DNA of 17,101 bases from B4-G1 sp964393895 (GTDB lineage Bacteria > Chloroflexota > Anaerolineae > B4-G1): assembly GCA_964393895.1 (NCBI GenBank), contig CAYMWP010000103.1:1-17101 (forward strand). The letters are read 5' to 3'. How positions within the stretch are numbered: position 1 is the stretch's first letter; each line of letters opens with the position of its first letter. This document shows, one piece after another, positions 6,401-14,780 of the stretch. The notes under the pieces were generated by a model. The model did no database searches and was not told where the DNA came from. It saw only the letters and a program-made list of their open reading frames with translations. The position numbers and the translations under genes are program-made.

Positions 6401-7732
6401 ATGAATAAATACTTGATTCGTGTCGTTCTTGGTCTGCTCGTCGCCAGCAGTCTGTTGCTGGCGGCCTGCGGCGGACAACCGATGTCATCGCCCCAAGCGC
6501 CAGCCGAGCCTGAGGTCGAGGCCGAGGCCGTCGAACTGCGCGTCTGGACGCACCAGAACATCGCCTTCAACGCCGGCCTGGAGGATCTCGCCCAGGCGTA
6601 CATGGCCGAGCATCCCAACGTGACCATCAACTTTGAGACCTTTGACTATGATACCTACATCCAGACTTTGCAGACGGCGCTGCCGGCCAAAACCGAGGCC
6701 GATATTCTCCAGATGTTCGGCTCGTGGGTGTGCAGCTACGTGGAGGGCGGCTACCTGGCCCAGGTACCGGCGGACGTCATCAGCCTGGCGGACGCCCAAG
6801 CCAAGGTCCTCCCCGCGCCGTTGGGCGGCTATGTCTGCGACGGCCAGCTCTACGGCGTTCCCCAGGAGTACAACATCGAATACGGCGCTGCATTGTTCAA
6901 CACCGCGCTGGCCGAAGAAGTGGGCGCGGCCGGCTATGTGGACGGTTGGGCCGACTGGGACGAGTTCATCGCCGACGCCAGACTGATGGCCGAATCCCAG
7001 GACGGCGTGATGACTCGCGCCGGTTTCAACTTTACCGGCTCGGACGGCATCGCCACGATGTTCCATTCATTGATCCTGCAATACGGCGGCCAATACCTGA
7101 AGGATGGCGTGTACCAGGTCAACACGCCAGAGGGCGTCAAGGCGCTGGAACTGATGAAACTTTTGGTGGACGAGGGACTGGTTGATCCGGTGCTCTTCAA
7201 CGACGAAGAGAACTGGGTGGGAGACTCGTATTTCGACGGCTCCAGCGCCATCGGCCTGGTGGGCCCGTGGGCGGTGCCGGAATACAGCGGTGATTATCCA
7301 GAGGTGGTTAAAGTGACCATCTACGCTCCGCTACCGAGCGTGGGCGCGGAACCGCTCTTTGCGGCCGCTTCCGGATGGGGTATGAGTGTTTCGGCCAACA
7401 GCGACGTGCAGGCGGCCGCCTGGGATTTTGTCAAATTCGCCGCGCTGGACCCGGCCAACGCTGTGCAGTGGAACCTGGCCTCCGGCACGCTGCCCGCCCT
7501 GAAGGGGAACGTCAGTGGCGCGAACGCCGAAAAACTCGTGACCGAGTTCCCTTACTTTGAGCCATTCCTGGCTCTCCTGGAATACGGTCAGCACGAAGGA
7601 CAGTTCCCTGACCGTGACTTTGTGTGGTACGAGGTGACCTACCCGCGCGTTTTGAATTTCCTGCAGGGCAACGTCGCGTTGGAGGAGACGCTCAAGACCA
7701 TCGAGAGCGAAGTGCGGGACTCGTTCCAGTAG
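6401..7732 (+). CDS. CUT1-type ABC transporter sugar-binding lipoprotein
   Basis: A 443-residue extracytoplasmic solute-binding protein of the MalE/UgpB type (bacterial extracellular family 1). The signal peptide spans residues 1-22, with lipobox LLAAC and the lipidated cysteine at C23, then a Pro/Glu-rich linker to about residue 45. The mature domain starts VELRVWTHQN and includes the usual internal strand ADILQMFGSWV and a late FAAASGWGMSVSANS segment. A strong Shine-Dalgarno (GAGGAGG) precedes ATG 6401. It is followed by two permease genes and, after them, a secreted GH114 enzyme, so its ligand is probably a galactosamine oligosaccharide. The 132 bp upstream is the longest gap in the cluster, and a stable hairpin follows the gene, both consistent with extra expression of the binding protein. 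Confidence 0.94.
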   Translation: MNKYLIRVVLGLLVASSLLLAACGGQPMSSPQAPAEPEVEAEAVELRVWTHQNIAFNAGLEDLAQAYMAEHPNVTINFETFDYDTYIQTLQTALPAKTEADILQMFGSWVCSYVEGGYLAQVPADVISLADAQAKVLPAPLGGYVCDGQLYGVPQEYNIEYGAALFNTALAEEVGAAGYVDGWADWDEFIADARLMAESQDGVMTRAGFNFTGSDGIATMFHSLILQYGGQYLKDGVYQVNTPEGVKALELMKLLVDEGLVDPVLFNDEENWVGDSYFDGSSAIGLVGPWAVPEYSGDYPEVVKVTIYAPLPSVGAEPLFAAASGWGMSVSANSDVQAAAWDFVKFAALDPANAVQWNLASGTLPALKGNVSGANAEKLVTEFPYFEPFLALLEYGQHEGQFPDRDFVWYEVTYPRVLNFLQGNVALEETLKTIESEVRDSFQ

Positions 7733-7744
7733 ACTTTTGGCGGC

Positions 7745-7773
7745 CCCCCCGCAGGTCGTGAACCTGCGGGGGG
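7745..7773 (+). promoter_or_regulatory. Intercistronic GC-rich hairpin after the binding-protein gene
   Basis: CCCCCCGCAGGT (7745-7756) pairs perfectly with ACCTGCGGGGGG (7762-7773) around a 5-nt loop. No T-run follows, so it is not a classical terminator. Lying between the binding-protein and permease genes, it resembles REP-type hairpins that stabilise upstream mRNA and keep the binding protein in excess over the membrane subunits. That role is inferred from position. Confidence 0.65.
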
Positions 7774-7791
7774 ACCCACCAGGAGCTGACT

Positions 7792-8805
7792 ATGCCGAAG
7801 GAATTTTCTCTAGCAAGATTCTTGGGGGACTGGCTGCGTCATCCGCTGCGTGGACGTGACGCCGCCGAAAAGCGTTTCGTGGCGATGACCGTCTCGCCCC
7901 TCCTCCTGTACATGGCCTTTTGGACCCTCTTCCCGCTGCTGTGGGGGTTCTCCCTGGGATTTTTTGAATACAGCGCCCGGCGGGCCGGCGGGCCGTTCCT
8001 GGGCTTGGGCGGCGACAACCCCTTCGTCGGGTTACAGCATTTTCAGCATATGATGAATTTCGCGCCCGACGCGCCGCTGATCGTGCGCCAGTTCCACATC
8101 GGCTTCAAGACCACCCTGCTGTTCGCCTTCATCGTCGTGCCCCTGAATCTGGCGATCACCCTGCCGTTGGCCGTGTTGATCGAGTCCGTTCACAAACAGC
8201 TCAAAGGTCTTTTTCGTGCGCTTTTTTTCCTGCCGGTGCTGGCGCCTTCGGCGGGCGTAGCGATTATGTGGGGGTACATCTTTCATCCCCAGCGCGGCCT
8301 GTTAAACGCTATCATCGGCCGGTTCGCCGGAAAACTGATCGGCGTCAACTGGACCGGCGACCCGAATCTGATCGTGGCTGGCGTCCCGGTGGCCCTGCTC
8401 GCCGTCATCGTCGCCTACCTGTGGCAAGATTATGGTTACAACATGGTCATCTTTGTCGCCGCGCTGCAGGGCATTCCCCAGAGCATCAAGGACGCCGCCC
8501 TGGTGGACGGTGTAAACGCCTGGCAGATGTTCACCCGCATCACACTCCCGCTTCTCAGCCCCACCATCCTGCTCACCTCGGTGCTGACACTGATCTCCGC
8601 CTTCCAGGTCTTTGACATCATCCAGATCATGACCGACGGCGGCCCCAACGACCAGACCCACACGCTCCTGCTCCACATATACAGCTATGCCTTTCGTTAC
8701 CAGCGCCTCGGTTGGGCGGCGGCCGTGTCCATCGTCCTCTTTTTGCTCGTGTTCGCCATCTCGCTGGTACAAACCCGCCTGCTCCGCACAGAATGGGAGT
8801 ATTAG
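7792..8805 (+). CDS. ABC sugar transporter permease, MalF type
   Basis: A 337-residue inner-membrane subunit with about six membrane helices (the first at about residues 32-58). The cytoplasmic EAA loop that docks the ATPase is clear: IPQSIKDAALVDGVNAWQMF, with the core DAALVDG at 234-240, followed by RITLPLLSPT. GGAG lies eight bases before ATG 7792. It forms the channel with the next gene product. No ATPase gene lies in the cluster, so a shared MsmX/UgpC-like ATPase encoded elsewhere is expected, which is common for CUT1 systems. Confidence 0.94.
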   Translation: MPKEFSLARFLGDWLRHPLRGRDAAEKRFVAMTVSPLLLYMAFWTLFPLLWGFSLGFFEYSARRAGGPFLGLGGDNPFVGLQHFQHMMNFAPDAPLIVRQFHIGFKTTLLFAFIVVPLNLAITLPLAVLIESVHKQLKGLFRALFFLPVLAPSAGVAIMWGYIFHPQRGLLNAIIGRFAGKLIGVNWTGDPNLIVAGVPVALLAVIVAYLWQDYGYNMVIFVAALQGIPQSIKDAALVDGVNAWQMFTRITLPLLSPTILLTSVLTLISAFQVFDIIQIMTDGGPNDQTHTLLLHIYSYAFRYQRLGWAAAVSIVLFLLVFAISLVQTRLLRTEWEY

Positions 8806-8807
8806 CG

Positions 8808-9659
8808 ATGACGGACAGGTTTTCCTCACGCTCCCGGCGCGGGCCCCGTTTGAATCTTGCCTACCTGGTGCTGATCCCTGCCACCATCGTCACCTTGCTG
8901 CCGTTCATCTGGGTGATCCTGGGCTCGTTCAAAACGGGCGCCGAGATCCGCCAGATCCCCTCCAGCTTTTTCCCGCAAGAGTTCACGCTGGCGAATTATG
9001 AAACCGTCTTGACCGATCCGCTCCTGCCGCTGGCGACGTTCTACCGCAACTCGGCCATCATCGCCCTGGCGAACGTGGTGCAGGTGTTGTTCACCAGCTC
9101 TCTTTTCGGCTACATCTTTGCCAAGTTCGATTTCCGGGGCAAACAGCCGTTGTTCTGGTTTATCCTGGCGACCATGATGATCCCGGCCCAGATCACGATG
9201 GTCCCCGGCTACCTGATCCTGGCGAAATTGGGGCTGATCAACCGGCTGTGGGGCCTCATCCTCCCGGCCGCGGTGGACGCCTTTGGCATCTTTCTCTTTC
9301 GCCAGTTTGCCCTCGCTATCCCCAACGAATTGATAGACGCCGCGCGGGTTGATGGCGCATCGGAATTTCACATCTACTGGCGCATCGCCTTGCCCCAACT
9401 GGGCCCGGCGCTGGCGACCTTTGGCATGTTGACGTTCATGTTCAACTGGAACGCCTACCTCTGGCCGCTGATCGTGCTGACCGAGCAAAACGTGCGCACC
9501 CTGCCGATCATCCTCACCTGGTACTCGACCCGCATGGGCAACAAGTACCATCTGACGATGGCCGCCTCTGTCCTGGTCGTGATGCCGGTCCTGTTCGTCT
9601 TTGCCCTCGTGCAGCGCTGGATTGTGGAGGGCATCACGCTGACAGGGGTCAAATCGTGA
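8808..9659 (+). CDS. ABC sugar transporter permease, MalG type
   Basis: A 283-residue membrane subunit with about six helices, partner of the MalF-type protein. The EAA loop is IPNELIDAARVDGASEFHIY with the core DAARVDG at 177-183, followed by RIALPQLGPAL. The N-terminal helix (residues about 16-40) and the extracytoplasmic FFPQEFTLANYETVL segment are typical of the MalG side. ATG 8808 starts two bases after the previous stop, with GGGAG upstream; the longer frame open from 8712 would overlap the MalF-type gene by nearly 100 bp and is rejected. Its stop overlaps the next start by four bases (GTGA), indicating translational coupling to the GH114 gene. Confidence 0.94.
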   Translation: MTDRFSSRSRRGPRLNLAYLVLIPATIVTLLPFIWVILGSFKTGAEIRQIPSSFFPQEFTLANYETVLTDPLLPLATFYRNSAIIALANVVQVLFTSSLFGYIFAKFDFRGKQPLFWFILATMMIPAQITMVPGYLILAKLGLINRLWGLILPAAVDAFGIFLFRQFALAIPNELIDAARVDGASEFHIYWRIALPQLGPALATFGMLTFMFNWNAYLWPLIVLTEQNVRTLPIILTWYSTRMGNKYHLTMAASVLVVMPVLFVFALVQRWIVEGITLTGVKS

Positions 9660-10486
9660 GACGGTTCTTGTGGCTCTGTCTGGCGTCCGTCCTGCCGCTG
9701 TGCGCGGCCTGTGAAGCCGCTCCCGCAGTCGAACCCACGACCCTGACCGCGGAGGTATCCACGTCTCAGAAACTCGATTGGTGGCATCCAACGACCGGTC
9801 TGACCTGGCAGTGGCAACTGACCGGCCGGTTCGATTTTGACATCCAGGCGGACGTGTATGACATTGACCTGCACGTGGACAAGTCTGCTGTGGACTATTT
9901 CCACGCCCAGGGCGCTCGCGTCATCTGCTACATTTCCGTCGGCTCGTGGGAGAATTGGCGGCCCGACGCCGACCAATTCCCGCCGGAGGTTATCGGCAGG
10001 GATTACAAGGGCTGGGCAGGCGAAAAGTGGCTCGACATCCGCCAGATTGACCAAATCGCTCCTATCATGCGGGCGCGCCTCGACATGTGCACCGCCAAGG
10101 GCTTTGACGCCGTCGAGCCGGACAACATGGAGATCTATACCGACGACACCGGCTTCCCCCTGACCTACGACGACCAGTTGCGCTATGCCCTGTGGCTGGC
10201 CGAGGAGGCCCACCAGCGCGGCCTGGCCATCGGTCAGAAAAACGCGCCCGACCAGACCCATGACCTGGTGGACGTCTACGACTTTGCCATCACCGAGGAC
10301 GCCTTTTACTACGGCTGGGCCGCGGACATGCTGCCCTACATCCAGGCTGGCAAGCCCGTCTTTGCGGCCGAGTATACGGACACGGACGTTGATTTCGAGG
10401 CCGCCTGCGAGTTCGGCCGCCGGCACGGCCCGAGTTTCATCCTCAAGAACCGCAACCTGGGCGCTTTTCGGGAGACCTGCCCGTGA
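9656..10486 (+). CDS. Secreted GH114 endo-alpha-1,4-polygalactosaminidase
   Basis: A 276-residue protein with an N-terminal signal (residues 1-18) and a GH114-type TIM barrel. Diagnostic segments are VICYISVGSWENWRPD (89-104), GEKWLDIR (122-129), GFDAVEPDNMEIY (149-161), IGQKNAPDQ (192-200), FAITEDAFYYG (210-220) and VFAAEYTD (235-242). The acidic residues in EPDN (154-157) and TED (213-215) sit where GH114 catalytic acids are expected. The family cuts alpha-1,4-linked galactosamine polymers such as fungal galactosaminogalactan. C19 gives a lipobox-like site (LCAAC), but Cys at -3 is unusual, so either a lipoprotein or a freely secreted enzyme is possible. Translation begins at GTG 9656 inside the MalG-type stop codon. 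Linkage to the importer implies that its products are taken up. Confidence 0.9.
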   Translation: MRRFLWLCLASVLPLCAACEAAPAVEPTTLTAEVSTSQKLDWWHPTTGLTWQWQLTGRFDFDIQADVYDIDLHVDKSAVDYFHAQGARVICYISVGSWENWRPDADQFPPEVIGRDYKGWAGEKWLDIRQIDQIAPIMRARLDMCTAKGFDAVEPDNMEIYTDDTGFPLTYDDQLRYALWLAEEAHQRGLAIGQKNAPDQTHDLVDVYDFAITEDAFYYGWAADMLPYIQAGKPVFAAEYTDTDVDFEAACEFGRRHGPSFILKNRNLGAFRETCP

Positions 10487-10521
10487 CGAACAACGCCCAC
10501 CCGACTGGATAAGGAATTTCT

Positions 10522-11832
10522 ATGGCTAAAATTGCAATCATCGGCGCCGGCAGCGCCGTCTTTGCCACCGAACTGATGACCGACTTTTTGTCCACTCCGG
10601 CGCTGGAACGAGGCGCCTTCGCCCTGGTGGACATTGACGTCGAGCGCCTGGAACTGGCCCACCGGATGGCCGAGTTCCTCATCGAGCGCTCCGGCCGGGA
10701 TTGGACCGTCCAGGCCACTGCCGACCGCACCCGCGTCCTGGCTGGCAGCGATTACGTCATCAACACCATCGAGGTGGCCGGGCTGGCCCACGTGCGCCAC
10801 GACTATGACATCCCGCTCCGGTACGGCGTGGATCAGTGCATCGGCGACACCATCGGCCCCGGCGGGCTGTTCAAGGCCCTGCGCACTCTGCCCGCCTGGC
10901 TGGACATCCTGGCTGACGTGGAGCGGCTGGCCCCTCGCGCCCTGGTGATGAATTATACCAACCCGATGTCACTCACGGTGCTGGTCGGCATTCGCGCCTC
11001 GACACTGCCCATCGTCGGGCTGTGCCACTCGATTCAGCACACATCCCGCCAACTGGCCGACTACCTGGACGTTCCCTACGAAGCATTGGACTGGCGAGCG
11101 GCAGGCATCAATCACCTGGCCTGGTTCGTCAAACTTGAGCGCGATGGTCAGGATCTCTATCCCCGGCTGCGTGAAAAGGCCCGCGTTCCCGAAATCTATG
11201 ACCAGGACCCGGTCCGTTTCGAGATGATGATGCACCTGGGTGCCTTTTCCACCGAGGGCAGCGGGCACGCCTCCGAGTACACGGCCTACTTTCGCAAACG
11301 CCCCGACCTGGTGGCGCGCTACGACCGGGGTGGTTACCGGGGCGAGAGTGGTTTTTACGCCAACAACTGGCCGACCTGGCGCGCCGAGGGTGACCAGTAC
11401 ATCCGCCATGTTTTAGCGCACCGGGAAACGCACGAGATGACCCGAGGCCCCGAGTTCGCCTCGTATGTCGTGGAGGCCATTGAGACGGGCCAGCCCCAGG
11501 TAATCTACGGCAACGTGCGCAACACCGGCCTGATAGACAATCTGCCGCAGGATGGCGTGGTCGAAGTGGCCTGCCTGGTGGACCGCAAGGGCGTCCAGCC
11601 GACTCACTTTGGCCCGCTGCCCACGCATCTGGCGCTGCTCAACGCGCAGCACATGGCCTTCCACGACCGGGTCGTCACCGCCGTGCTGGAACAGGACCGC
11701 GAGGCCGCCGTCCATGCCCTGATGGTGGATCCCCTGACCGCCGCTGTCTGCTCTCTGGCCGAAATCCGGCGTATGTTCGACGAAATGATCGAGGCCGAAC
11801 GTGACGATCTCCCCGACTTTCTCGAAACGTGA
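10522..11832 (+). CDS. GH4 NAD/Mn-dependent alpha-glycosidase (MelA-like)
   Basis: A 436-residue cytoplasmic enzyme. The Rossmann motif IIGAGSAVFA is at 6-15 and the acidic end of its second strand is LVDID (35-39). NYTNPM is at 144-149; CHS at 168-170 and INHLAWF at 196-202 supply the metal ligands C168 and H198. GH4 enzymes hydrolyse glycosides by a redox-elimination mechanism using NAD and a divalent metal. The CHS triplet is characteristic of the alpha-galactosidase branch, so the enzyme should act on alpha-galacto-configured sugars; here an alpha-galactosaminide is the likely substrate. It does not look like the 6-phospho-beta-glucosidase (CN-P) type. AAGGA precedes ATG 10522. Its 3' end overlaps the next gene by 32 bp. 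Confidence 0.9.
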   Translation: MAKIAIIGAGSAVFATELMTDFLSTPALERGAFALVDIDVERLELAHRMAEFLIERSGRDWTVQATADRTRVLAGSDYVINTIEVAGLAHVRHDYDIPLRYGVDQCIGDTIGPGGLFKALRTLPAWLDILADVERLAPRALVMNYTNPMSLTVLVGIRASTLPIVGLCHSIQHTSRQLADYLDVPYEALDWRAAGINHLAWFVKLERDGQDLYPRLREKARVPEIYDQDPVRFEMMMHLGAFSTEGSGHASEYTAYFRKRPDLVARYDRGGYRGESGFYANNWPTWRAEGDQYIRHVLAHRETHEMTRGPEFASYVVEAIETGQPQVIYGNVRNTGLIDNLPQDGVVEVACLVDRKGVQPTHFGPLPTHLALLNAQHMAFHDRVVTAVLEQDREAAVHALMVDPLTAAVCSLAEIRRMFDEMIEAERDDLPDFLET

Positions 11833-13435
11833 AAGAGGCCTGACCGGTTTTCAAGCCCTCTCAAGGCGCGATGCGTGCCTGGCCGCTGCCGTCGGGCTGT
11901 TGGGCCTGGCCCTCTACGTTCGCACCCTGGCTCCCGGCCTGCTGCCCGGTGACAGCGGTGAGTTTCAGGCGCTGGCCTACCTGTTGGGTCACACCCATCC
12001 CACCGGCTATCCCGTCTACCTGGCCCTGGCTAAACTGTTCACGCTGTTGCCCGTGGCCAGTGTCGCCTGGCGGGTGAATCTCTTCTCGGCGGTGATGGCC
12101 GCCCTGACCGTATCCGGCGTCTACGTCGCCGGGCGGCGGCTCACCGATCGGCGAGGGGCCGCCGTCGTTGGTGCGCTGGCCCTGGCCGTCTCGCCCACCT
12201 TTTGGTCGCAGGCCATCATCGCCGAGGTCTATGCGCCCGGCGCTGCCTTTTTCGTCTGGATTGTGGCCATATTGTTGTGGTGGGACGCTGACCCCAGGCC
12301 CCGCGCTCTGTTCGTCGCCGGGCTGCTGGGTGGTCTGAGTCTGGGCATGCACATGAGCGTCATCTTGTTGGTCCCGGCTGTTGGTGTGTTTCTTGCCTTG
12401 CAGTATCGGCGTCAAAGCCTGCCACAGCTCCGGGGCCTCAAAACGGCTGTGGGCGGCGCGTTGGTGGGCGTGGCGGTGCTCATTGTCATCTTTTTGCTGA
12501 TCCATTGGCGCCGCTCGCCGGCCGGCTATTTCCCCTCCGTGATCGAACCGTCCCGCTCGGCTTGGGGGTTGTCGGCCGAGCAGATAGACGGCCCGGGAGA
12601 GCAACTTCTCTTTGGTTGGAGCGCCCGGCAATTTCGCTCCTTCATGTTCGCCGACCCGGACACTGTGATGCCGAAATTGGCCAGCCGGTACGGGGAGAAC
12701 CTGCCTTCAGAGTTGGCCTGGTCGCTCATTCTCCTGGCCGGAGTGGGCGCTCTGAATGCGCTGCGCAGCCGCCCTCGCGTCGCCATCCTCCTGCTACTCG
12801 CCCTGGTAGCTCAGTGGCTCTACACCTTTAACTATGACATCTGGGACCTGTACGTCTTTTTCATTCCCAGTTATGTGTTGCTGGCAGTTTTGACCGCTGC
12901 TGGCCTGGGCGCCCTGGTGGACGCGGTGAATCGGTTCACCGCGCGTTGGGGCAGCGATCCCGTCTGGGCCGACGCGACGCTGTCGGTGTTGGTGATCGTC
13001 ATCGCCGTCTATCCCACCCTCCAACCGCGCCTGGACGCCGTGCGTCAAGGGACACTGGCCTTTACCTGGGATGACTTTGAGGAATACCCGGTCGGCCCTG
13101 GCGGCTTTGAGGAGATACACCAGCAGCTCCAGATTTCTCTGGCGCAGGCGCCCCAGAATGGCATCATGTTCCTGGACTGGGATCTGTTGTATCCATGCTA
13201 CTATGTGGCCCACGTCGAACTGGGCCGCACCGACCTGGCCTTTGTCGAGACCTACCCGGCCGACGATCAGGATGGCTTGGCCAACTCGGCGCTCGCGTTC
13301 ATCGCCGCGCAACAGGCCGAACGCCCGGTGTTGGTGTCGGAACGACTGCCCGAGCTGGCCTCCGCTGGCTATCGCCTGACTCCGCTCCGGGTCGGCGCGC
13401 TGCGGTTGTACCGCGTCACCGAGGGGAGCCAGTAA
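11801..13435 (+). CDS. DUF2723 (TMEM260/GT117-like) polytopic membrane protein
   Basis: A 544-residue membrane protein with about ten helices, the first at about residues 24-42. The first outer loop carries GDSGEFQ (50-56) and HPTGYPVY (66-73), the conserved signature of the DUF2723 family. This loop is where GT-C glycosyltransferases hold their catalytic acid. The animal homologue TMEM260 is a protein O-mannosyltransferase; bacterial members are uncharacterised. A soluble C-terminal domain of about 130 residues ends the protein. Translation starts at GTG 11801, preceded by GAGG, inside the GH4 gene; no later in-frame start precedes the first helix. Its place in a catabolic cluster is odd: it could glycosylate an exported protein such as the lipoprotein or GH114 enzyme, or build a glycan. 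Function not shown by sequence. Confidence 0.82.
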   Translation: MTISPTFSKRERGLTGFQALSRRDACLAAAVGLLGLALYVRTLAPGLLPGDSGEFQALAYLLGHTHPTGYPVYLALAKLFTLLPVASVAWRVNLFSAVMAALTVSGVYVAGRRLTDRRGAAVVGALALAVSPTFWSQAIIAEVYAPGAAFFVWIVAILLWWDADPRPRALFVAGLLGGLSLGMHMSVILLVPAVGVFLALQYRRQSLPQLRGLKTAVGGALVGVAVLIVIFLLIHWRRSPAGYFPSVIEPSRSAWGLSAEQIDGPGEQLLFGWSARQFRSFMFADPDTVMPKLASRYGENLPSELAWSLILLAGVGALNALRSRPRVAILLLLALVAQWLYTFNYDIWDLYVFFIPSYVLLAVLTAAGLGALVDAVNRFTARWGSDPVWADATLSVLVIVIAVYPTLQPRLDAVRQGTLAFTWDDFEEYPVGPGGFEEIHQQLQISLAQAPQNGIMFLDWDLLYPCYYVAHVELGRTDLAFVETYPADDQDGLANSALAFIAAQQAERPVLVSERLPELASAGYRLTPLRVGALRLYRVTEGSQ

Positions 13436-13444
13436 GCGATAGAG

Positions 13445-14770
13445 ATGGAGGCGAATCCTGACGTCTCGCTCCTAGAGATCGTCGCCGCTCACAAGCGCGG
13501 CGTCCCGGTCGGGATCTATAGCGTCTGTTCAGCCCATCCCTTCGTGTTGGAGGCCGCCGTGCAGCAGGCCCTGGCGGACGGCTCGCCACTGCTGGTCGAG
13601 TCCACTTGTAACCAGGTGAACCAGGCGGGCGGCTACACGGGTATGACGCCGGCCAGGTTCCGTGATTACGTGTGGCGCATCGCCGACCGGTTCGGCTTTG
13701 CCCGCCAGCGGCTGATCCTGGGCGGCGATCACCTCGGCCCCAGCCCCTGGCAGCGCGAACCGGCGGCGAGCGCCTTGGGCAAGGCGCGGGTGCTGGTGCG
13801 GGATTGCGTGCGGGCCGGTTACACCAAGATTCACCTGGATGCCAGTATGAGGTGCGCTGATGATCCACCAGACGCACCTTTGGAGCCTCAGGTGGCGGTG
13901 GAACGGGCCGCCGAGCTGTGCCTGGCAGCCGAGCAGGCTCACCGGGACGCTGATCCGCGTCAGGCCGCGCCGTGTTACGTCATCGGCACCGAGGTCCCAC
14001 CGCCGGGCGGCGCGCGGCAGCCCGAGGGCCGGCTGGCCGTGACGCAGGTCCAAGACGTGCAGCAGACCATCGAGCTGACCAGGGAGGCATTTCGCCAGCG
14101 CGGACTGGAGAGTGCCTGGCAGCGCGTCATCGCCGTGGTCGTCCAGCCGGGTGTGGAATTTGGCGACGACACGCTCTTCGAATACCATCGGTCGGCGGCG
14201 CGTCCTCTCTCGCAGTTCATTCAAACCTGTGACCGGCTCGTCTTTGAGGCGCACTCGACCGACTACCAGACCCGCGAGGCCCTGCGCTCTATGGTGCTGG
14301 ATCACTTTGCCATCTTGAAGGTCGGCCCTGCCCTCACCTTTGCCTTTCGCGAGGCCGTCTTTGCCCTGGCGCAGATGGAAACAGAATGGCTTTCAGATCG
14401 GGCGGGGGTTGCGCTGTCCAACGTCCGGCGCGTGCTCGACGGGGCAATGGCGGCCCGGCCGGCGTACTGGCAAACCTATTACGCCGGTTCCAAAGCCGGC
14501 ATCCTGTTTGCCCGCCGGTACAGCTACAGTGACCGCTCGCGCTACTACTGGCCGGACCCCGCCGTCCAACAGTCTCTGGCCCATCTACTGGACAACCTGA
14601 CTCATCACCCCGTTCCGCTGACATTGTTGAGCCAGTTCATGCCGGTCCAGTACGAGCGGGTGAGGAACGGTCTGTTGCGAAACTTGCCGGAGGACCTCAT
14701 CCGGGATAAAATCCAGGCAGTCGTTGCCAACTATGCGTGTGCCTGTGCCGGGCAGAACTCTGCGCCGTAG
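13445..14770 (+). CDS. GatZ/KbaZ/AgaZ-type tagatose-bisphosphate aldolase subunit or kinase
   Basis: A 441-residue protein of normal length for the D-tagatose-bisphosphate aldolase class II accessory family. Conserved segments are GIYSVCSAHPFVLEAA (23-38), VESTCNQVNQAGGYTGMTP (51-69), LILGGDHLGP (90-99), KIHLDAS (128-134), YVIGTEVPPPGG (178-189) and FEAHSTDYQ (267-275). In enteric Aga and Gat pathways this protein accompanies the class II aldolase, and it has been proposed to be a tagatose-6-phosphate kinase. Here the class II aldolase partner (GatY/KbaY) is absent and a class I LacD-type aldolase follows, so a role other than chaperoning GatY is likely. ATG 13445 lies nine bases past the previous stop. 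The nearest purine run is rather far upstream, so translation may depend on coupling. Confidence 0.88.
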   Translation: MEANPDVSLLEIVAAHKRGVPVGIYSVCSAHPFVLEAAVQQALADGSPLLVESTCNQVNQAGGYTGMTPARFRDYVWRIADRFGFARQRLILGGDHLGPSPWQREPAASALGKARVLVRDCVRAGYTKIHLDASMRCADDPPDAPLEPQVAVERAAELCLAAEQAHRDADPRQAAPCYVIGTEVPPPGGARQPEGRLAVTQVQDVQQTIELTREAFRQRGLESAWQRVIAVVVQPGVEFGDDTLFEYHRSAARPLSQFIQTCDRLVFEAHSTDYQTREALRSMVLDHFAILKVGPALTFAFREAVFALAQMETEWLSDRAGVALSNVRRVLDGAMAARPAYWQTYYAGSKAGILFARRYSYSDRSRYYWPDPAVQQSLAHLLDNLTHHPVPLTLLSQFMPVQYERVRNGLLRNLPEDLIRDKIQAVVANYACACAGQNSAP

Positions 14771-14780
14771 GAGTCGTTAG

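Noticed and set aside
6360..6404. 14-codon leader peptide overlapping the start of the binding-protein gene
   Set aside because: The nearest Shine-Dalgarno-like sequence (AAGGAGGT at 6320-6327) is about 33 bases away, and there is no attenuator-like structure or regulatory codon run.
5192..6478. 428-codon minus-strand frame opposite the SIS gene
   Set aside because: Gly/Arg/Gln-rich antisense frame; the plus strand carries clear SIS motifs.
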